From Oscillospiraceae bacterium (GTDB lineage Bacteria; Bacillota; Clostridia; Oscillospirales; Ruminococcaceae), in the NCBI GenBank assembly GCA_014796735.1, contig JAAVIG010000178.1:1-9158 (forward strand): a DNA stretch of 9,158 nt. Direction: 5' to 3'. The notes under the pieces were generated by a model that saw only the letters and a program-made list of their open reading frames with translations, was not told the origin of the DNA and ran no database searches. Below, piece by piece: positions 6,265-9,158 of the stretch. The translations under genes and the position numbers were made by a program. Numbering within the stretch: position 1 is the first letter of the stretch; each line of letters starts with the position of its first letter.

Positions 6265-6306
6265 AAAAATGCGAATATCACGCCCTATATTGCAAGGCGT
6301 GATATT
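6265..6306 (-). terminator. Intrinsic terminator of the infC-rpmI-rplT operon
   Basis: A perfect 11-bp stem (6296-6306 with 6274-6284, AATATCACGCC/GGCGTGATATT) with an 11-base loop is followed on the minus strand by CGCATTTTTG. It starts 11 bases after the rplT stop codon. With the plus-strand terminator next to it, it separates two convergent transcripts. Confidence 0.82.
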
Positions 6307-6317
6307 TAGATCAACAA

Positions 6318-6671
6318 TTAAAGAGCAGCCCTTGCTCTGTCACAAAGAGATCTGAAAGCCGCGGGATCGTTTATGGCGATTTCGGAAAGCATTTTTCTGT
6401 TGAGAACAACATCAGCCTTCTTCAAGCCGTTAATAAATGTGGAATAATTCATATTGTTGAGCTTGCAGGCCGCGCTGATTCTTGTGATCCACAGTCTGCG
6501 GAAATCTCTTTTCTTTAAGCGTCTGCTTATATAAGCATACTGACCGGATTTCCAAACAGCTTCCTTGGCGGTCTTAAACAGTCTGCTTTTGCCGCCCCAG
6601 TAGCCCTTCGCTAATTTAAGTGTTTTATTTCTTCTCTTGCGTGTTGCAAGTGCGCCTTTTACACGAGCCAT
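6318..6671 (-). CDS. rplT: Large ribosomal subunit protein bL20
   Basis: bL20 binds 23S rRNA early in 50S assembly. In Firmicutes it is also the repressor of its own operon, through binding to the infC leader RNA. The 117-residue product is family-typical: a basic extended amino end (MARVKGALATRKRRNKTLKLAKGYWG) followed by a globular carboxyl part with RDFRRLWITRISAACK near residues 56-71. The start ATG has GGAGG eight bases upstream. The gene follows rpmI by 23 bases and is last in the operon, with a strong terminator after it. Confidence 0.98.
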   Translation of the reverse strand: MARVKGALATRKRRNKTLKLAKGYWGGKSRLFKTAKEAVWKSGQYAYISRRLKKRDFRRLWITRISAACKLNNMNYSTFINGLKKADVVLNRKMLSEIAINDPAAFRSLCDRARAAL

Positions 6672-6694
6672 TGTCGTTTCCTCCTTTTATTTGC

Positions 6695-6898
6695 TTACTT
6701 GGCATAAGGCATAAGTGCCTTGATTTCCTTCATATCCGCGTCGTTAGCGTAAGAGTTTGAACGGTTGTTACGCTTACGGTTAGTAGCCTTCTGAGCTAAT
6801 CTGTGGCGGCGGTTGGTCGTCTGGTACTTAACCTTGCCGTTGGCGGTAAATCTGAAACGCTTTTTGGCGCCGCTGTGGGTCTTGATTTTGTTTTTCAT
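6695..6898 (-). CDS. rpmI: Large ribosomal subunit protein bL35
   Basis: bL35 is a small, very basic 50S protein. The 67-residue sequence begins MKNKIKTHSGAKKRF, the recognisable bL35 amino end, and has the RHRLAQKATNRKRN core. It is slightly longer than many homologues because of a residue near the start and a short tail (MPYAK). GGAGG lies eight bases before the ATG. It stands between infC and rplT, as in most bacteria. The 163-base gap to infC is unusually long for this operon and holds a hairpin. Confidence 0.98.
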   Translation of the reverse strand: MKNKIKTHSGAKKRFRFTANGKVKYQTTNRRHRLAQKATNRKRNNRSNSYANDADMKEIKALMPYAK

Positions 6899-6936
6899 TT
6901 ATGTTGCCTCCATTCTTGATTTTTTACAATTTATAA

Positions 6937-6973
6937 AATACGCCGCTTTGTTGCCTGTGAGCTGCGGCATATT
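6937..6973 (-). promoter_or_regulatory. Hairpin in the infC-rpmI spacer
   Basis: In the operon transcript, AATATGCCGC (6964-6973) pairs with GCGGCGTATT (6937-6946) over ten positions with one wobble, around a 17-base loop. It continues into TTTATAA on the 3' side. It could be an attenuator, an RNA-processing site or a second ribosomal-protein site; the T-run is too poor to call it a terminator. Confidence 0.45.
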
Positions 6974-7061
6974 ATCAACGCCGATCTGATGCGTTTCCGC
7001 AAACAAACCCTGAGCGATTGATTTTTTTGTTTTTCCGTCATATGGCAATATCAAGCGAATG

Positions 7062-7628
7062 TCATTCGGCTTTTTCCTCAGCCTGCTTGGGCTTGGGCTT
7101 CTTGGCGGAGGGAGCTGCCTTTGGTACAAGCACCGCGGTAAAGTTCTTTCCCTCCAGCACAGAGGGCTTATCCGCCGAGCCGTACTCGCTTGCGGCGTCC
7201 ATGAAACGCTTCATCAGATCCTCGCCGAGGTTCATATGAGAAAGCTCTCTTGCTCTCTTGAAGCGAACCTTTACTTTTACCTTGTCTCCGTTCTGCAGGA
7301 ACTTGATCGCCTGAGATACCTTACGGTTAAAGTCGTTCACGTCGATATTGAGGAACATGCTGACTTCCTTAAGCTCCGACTGCTTCTGATTCTTTCTTGC
7401 TTCCTTTTCCTTTTTCGCCTGTTCAAAGCGATACTTGCCGTAGTCCATTATACGGCACACGGGAGGATTTCCCTGCGGTGCGATAAGCACAAGGTCCAGA
7501 TCGGCCTCAATTGCCTTTTCCAGTGCGTCCTCCGAGGACATTATTCCCATTTGCTCGTTATCAGGTCCTATAACACGAACCTGCTTCTCGTGGATCTCCT
7601 CGTTGATGAGGGGTTGTTTTGCGGCTAT
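7062..7628 (-). CDS. infC: Translation initiation factor IF-3
   Basis: IF-3 binds the 30S subunit, prevents early 50S joining and checks start-codon and initiator-tRNA pairing. From an ATA start the protein is 188 residues, typical for Firmicutes. It has the N-terminal domain (LINEEIHEKQVRVIG at 7-21), the family signature APQGNPPVCRIMDYGKYRFEQ at 50-70, a lysine-rich linker (70-87) and the C-terminal domain (about 88-170, with VRFKRAREL). A charged proline/lysine/glutamate tail of about 15 residues follows. I chose the ATA (7626-7628) because the ribosome site AGGA is ten bases before it and the amino end then matches other Firmicute IF-3 proteins. The in-frame GTG at 7635-7637 almost touches that site. 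First gene of the operon with rpmI and rplT. Confidence 0.96.
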   Translation of the reverse strand: MAAKQPLINEEIHEKQVRVIGPDNEQMGIMSSEDALEKAIEADLDLVLIAPQGNPPVCRIMDYGKYRFEQAKKEKEARKNQKQSELKEVSMFLNIDVNDFNRKVSQAIKFLQNGDKVKVKVRFKRARELSHMNLGEDLMKRFMDAASEYGSADKPSVLEGKNFTAVLVPKAAPSAKKPKPKQAEEKAE

Positions 7629-7644
7629 GGATAACACTTCCTTT
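7626..7644 (-). promoter_or_regulatory. infC ribosome binding site and probable ATA start
   Basis: AAAGGAAG (7637-7644) is the only ribosome site. Measured from its AGGA core, the in-frame GTG is one base away and the ATA is ten bases away. Non-standard AUU, AUC or AUA starts are well known for infC and let IF-3 repress its own translation. ATA is therefore favoured, though GTG cannot be excluded. Confidence 0.65.
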
Positions 7645-7663
7645 CAAAGTTTTGTGTATATAT

Positions 7664-7677
7664 GCGGCAAAAGCCGC
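7664..7677 (-). promoter_or_regulatory. Small hairpin just before the infC ribosome site
   Basis: GCGGC and GCCGC form a perfect 5-bp stem with a four-base loop, 20 bases before the ribosome site and after the leader terminator. It has no T-run. It may insulate the ribosome site from the upstream leader structure. Confidence 0.4.
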
Positions 7678-7686
7678 CTTAAGAAC

Positions 7687-7720
7687 AAAAAAGACGTAAA
7701 GGCATTTTTGCCCTCACGCC
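7687..7720 (-). terminator. Leader intrinsic terminator (attenuator) before infC
   Basis: GGCGTGAGGGCA (7709-7720) pairs with TGCCTTTACGTC (7693-7704) over twelve positions, three of them wobbles, with an AAAA loop. It is followed at once by six T residues (7687-7692) on the minus strand. It lies inside the leader, about 95 bases after the transcription start and about 60 before infC, so it must be conditional. CCCTCAGC (7777-7784 in the transcript sense) can pair with GC-TGAGGG in the 5' arm and could act as antiterminator. Confidence 0.88.
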
Positions 7721-7822
7721 GTGAAATCCCATAGTAAAAAAACACGAATTTCCGAAGTAAACGACCCTTTCGCAATGCTGAGGGTGAGAGCAACTCTGCT
7801 TATGTTTATTCATCGCTGAATT

Positions 7823-7851
7823 ATTATAGCTTATTTTAAGTGATTTGTCAA
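7823..7851 (-). promoter_or_regulatory. Sigma-A promoter of infC-rpmI-rplT
   Basis: The minus strand has a perfect consensus TTGACA (7846-7851) and TATAAT (7823-7828) separated by exactly 17 bases. Initiation would be near 7816. Such a full-consensus promoter fits a highly expressed ribosomal-protein operon limited by attenuation rather than by initiation. Confidence 0.93.
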
Positions 7852-7855
7852 TAGG

Positions 7856-7885
7856 TTTACAATATTTTTTCATCAAGGTTATAAA
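7856..7885 (+). promoter_or_regulatory. Possible promoter of the YcaQ-like gene
   Basis: TTTACA (7856-7861) and TATAAA (7880-7885) are spaced by 18 bases on the plus strand, back-to-back with the infC promoter. The leader would be about 165 bases and A/T rich. Many similar A/T-rich hexamers occur here, so this is tentative. The rest of 7886-8040 shows no clear structure. Confidence 0.3.
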
Positions 7886-8057
7886 ATTTTTTATGAGGGG
7901 TTTATTTTTTCGGAAAAAGGTGATAAAATAAATTGAGCCGAAATTCGCCAAAACCGTTATATCCTTATTCATAAATCATAAAAAAATCTTCATAATTATC
8001 TTCATCAACGGAAGCAGTTTTTTCAATACGACTTTTCTTCGGGGGGAACAAGATTGT

Positions 8058-9158
8058 ATGAGCAATGAAACTTGTGATGAAAAATCGGTAATCCGCAATG
8101 TAATTATTGCAAGCCAGCATTTGGACAAAAAAAGCTCCGATAGTATTGAGAATATTGTATCGGATATATGCGGTTTGCAGTATGATCCTAATCCGACCAT
8201 TTACTTGAACCATTATATGATGCTTTGGAACAGAAAAAAGGACTTTACTGTCGAGGACTTGGACAATGCGGCGTATAAGGAGTTTAAAATTACGGAAGCT
8301 TTTGCTTTCAAGCGCAATATGTTTTTTGTTCCGACTAATGAATTTGCAATTTATCGTGCCGCACTAAAGGATGTTGTAAGGTGGGGTTCTTCGGATGAAA
8401 GCTGGTTAGCGGCAGCGAGCAGCCCAAGCGATCGAGCCGCGGAAGAGGAATTGAAGAAAGGGCTAAAAGATCGTCCCGGTATGACCACCGCCCAAATTTG
8501 GGAGTGCTTGCATTTATCAGATGAATGGAATGCGTATGTAAAAGGAAGAAAAGCAGGCGATCTCAGCTTTGAGCTGCCCATATTCCGTGCGTTTTACAGA
8601 CTGAAACGCAAGACCGATTTGGTAACCTGCGGCAGAAATCCGGGAACCTTCAAAGAGCCGCTTTATATCCTAAAGGAAAATATAGGCATAAATGAATGGC
8701 CAAACTCCGGAATCGACAAAAATGACGCCAGAGCCTATATCATAGAAAAGCTCATAGCTTCCTTTGGAGTAACATATCCCGTGCATATATCTCACATAAC
8801 GGGAATTCCGACTGCCGAAGTTACGCCCTTCTTTTCAAAATTGGAGCAAGAAGGAAAAATATCGCCTGTGAAAGTCGGCAAAAAGTCATATTACATCCAC
8901 TCGTCAAAGACATACCTTCTTGATAAATGTACAGATCGGGACAGCGAAGAGGTACGTCTCATTTCCCCCATGGATATTCTTGTAAGAGACCAAACATGGC
9001 TGAAAGCATTTTTTGATTATTCATATACATTTGAGTATTTCAAGAAAAAGGGAATGAAATGGCCGCTGTCGATCCTTGCAGGAAATCGATTTGTAGGGTA
9101 TTTTGATTGCAAGATGGAGTGGCGAGCCAAGAGATTCATAATAAAAGAGAAAAACATA
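8058..9158 (+). CDS. YcaQ/AlkX-type DNA glycosylase homologue (HTH_42 family), 3' end missing
   Basis: The frame is open from ATG 8058 to the window edge (367 codons), so the carboxyl end is cut; relatives are around 400 residues. The HTH_42 family includes AlkZ and E. coli YcaQ/AlkX, base-excision glycosylases that remove bulky alkylated bases and unhook interstrand crosslinks. The diagnostic catalytic motif appears as LQYD with Gln41 and Asp43, the Q-x-D form of YcaQ. Winged-helix-like segments lie near 225-280. The conserved block LISPMDILVRDQ (about 300-311), followed by ILAGNRFVGYFDCKME, matches the family's LSPFDPxVxDR...VGRxDxK region. The YWAHEA segment of E. coli YcaQ is replaced by ITEAFAFKR, so this is a divergent member. 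A G-rich ribosome site (8041-8046) is 11 bases upstream. It is divergent from infC. Confidence 0.82.
   Translation, partial: MSNETCDEKSVIRNVIIASQHLDKKSSDSIENIVSDICGLQYDPNPTIYLNHYMMLWNRKKDFTVEDLDNAAYKEFKITEAFAFKRNMFFVPTNEFAIYRAALKDVVRWGSSDESWLAAASSPSDRAAEEELKKGLKDRPGMTTAQIWECLHLSDEWNAYVKGRKAGDLSFELPIFRAFYRLKRKTDLVTCGRNPGTFKEPLYILKENIGINEWPNSGIDKNDARAYIIEKLIASFGVTYPVHISHITGIPTAEVTPFFSKLEQEGKISPVKVGKKSYYIHSSKTYLLDKCTDRDSEEVRLISPMDILVRDQTWLKAFFDYSYTFEYFKKKGMKWPLSILAGNRFVGYFDCKMEWRAKRFIIKEKNI

Larger units (their letters stand above)
7638..7816 (-). ncRNA. infC operon leader, probable L20-responsive attenuator
   Basis: The leader of about 180 bases runs from the predicted start near 7816 to the infC ribosome site and contains a complete intrinsic terminator with a possible antiterminator arm. 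In Bacillus subtilis and other Firmicutes, L20 binds the leader of this same operon and promotes termination (L20 leader family). Position, size and terminator match that system. I could not verify the L20-binding helices base by base, so the assignment rests on context and on the terminator/antiterminator layout. Confidence 0.72.

Noticed and set aside
6899..7129. 76-codon minus-strand frame ending right before rpmI
   Set aside because: It begins inside infC in another frame with no start signal. The fit to the rpmI start (TAA directly before ATG) is noted, but nothing shows it is translated.
7059..7634. 191-codon plus-strand open frame
   Set aside because: It is an exact antisense shadow of infC.
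7679..7972. 97-codon minus-strand frame over the infC leader
   Set aside because: It spans the consensus promoter, the leader and the terminator, which explain the sequence better.

Overview
The window looks like a chromosomal segment of a low-to-mid-GC Firmicute, most likely a gut-type Clostridium relative (class Clostridia). The evidence is the topA-trmFO pair, the infC-rpmI-rplT operon behind a leader attenuator, AGGAGG-type ribosome binding sites, a TTG start on topA, and a textbook sigma-A promoter. Genus cannot be read from the sequence.

Layout, left to right. Positions 1-251 are non-coding and hold a compact multi-hairpin repeat at 9-87. Positions 252-3668 hold topA followed by trmFO, both on the minus strand and apparently one operon. 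A 718-base gap (3669-4386) follows. It contains a candidate topA promoter with three related repeat arms, a 23-bp hairpin, a small hairpin, a second multi-hairpin repeat (4070-4166) and some coding-like debris. Next is a SpoU/TrmH-family RNA 2'-O-ribose methyltransferase on the minus strand (4387-5163). It is divergent from an unrecognised 331-residue four-helix membrane protein on the plus strand (5219-6214), and their promoter elements overlap. That plus-strand gene converges on rplT, with a terminator for each direction between them. The operon infC-rpmI-rplT (7628 down to 6318) reads leftward from a perfect TTGACA-17-TATAAT promoter. It has a leader of about 180 nt with an intrinsic terminator, the arrangement expected for L20-controlled attenuation. 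A divergent plus-strand gene, cut by the right edge (8058-9158), is a YcaQ/AlkX-type (HTH_42) DNA glycosylase homologue.

Functionally the window is mostly translation and nucleic-acid housekeeping: IF-3, bL35, bL20, tRNA m5U54 methylation, RNA ribose methylation, topoisomerase I and a probable DNA-repair glycosylase.

The most unusual structure is the pair of repeats at 9-87 and 4070-4166. Both fold on paper as one closing stem around three hairpins, with no unpaired base between the helices. The two copies share this topology but have largely different stem sequences. This suggests conservation of structure rather than sequence, and it is the best candidate here for something undescribed.
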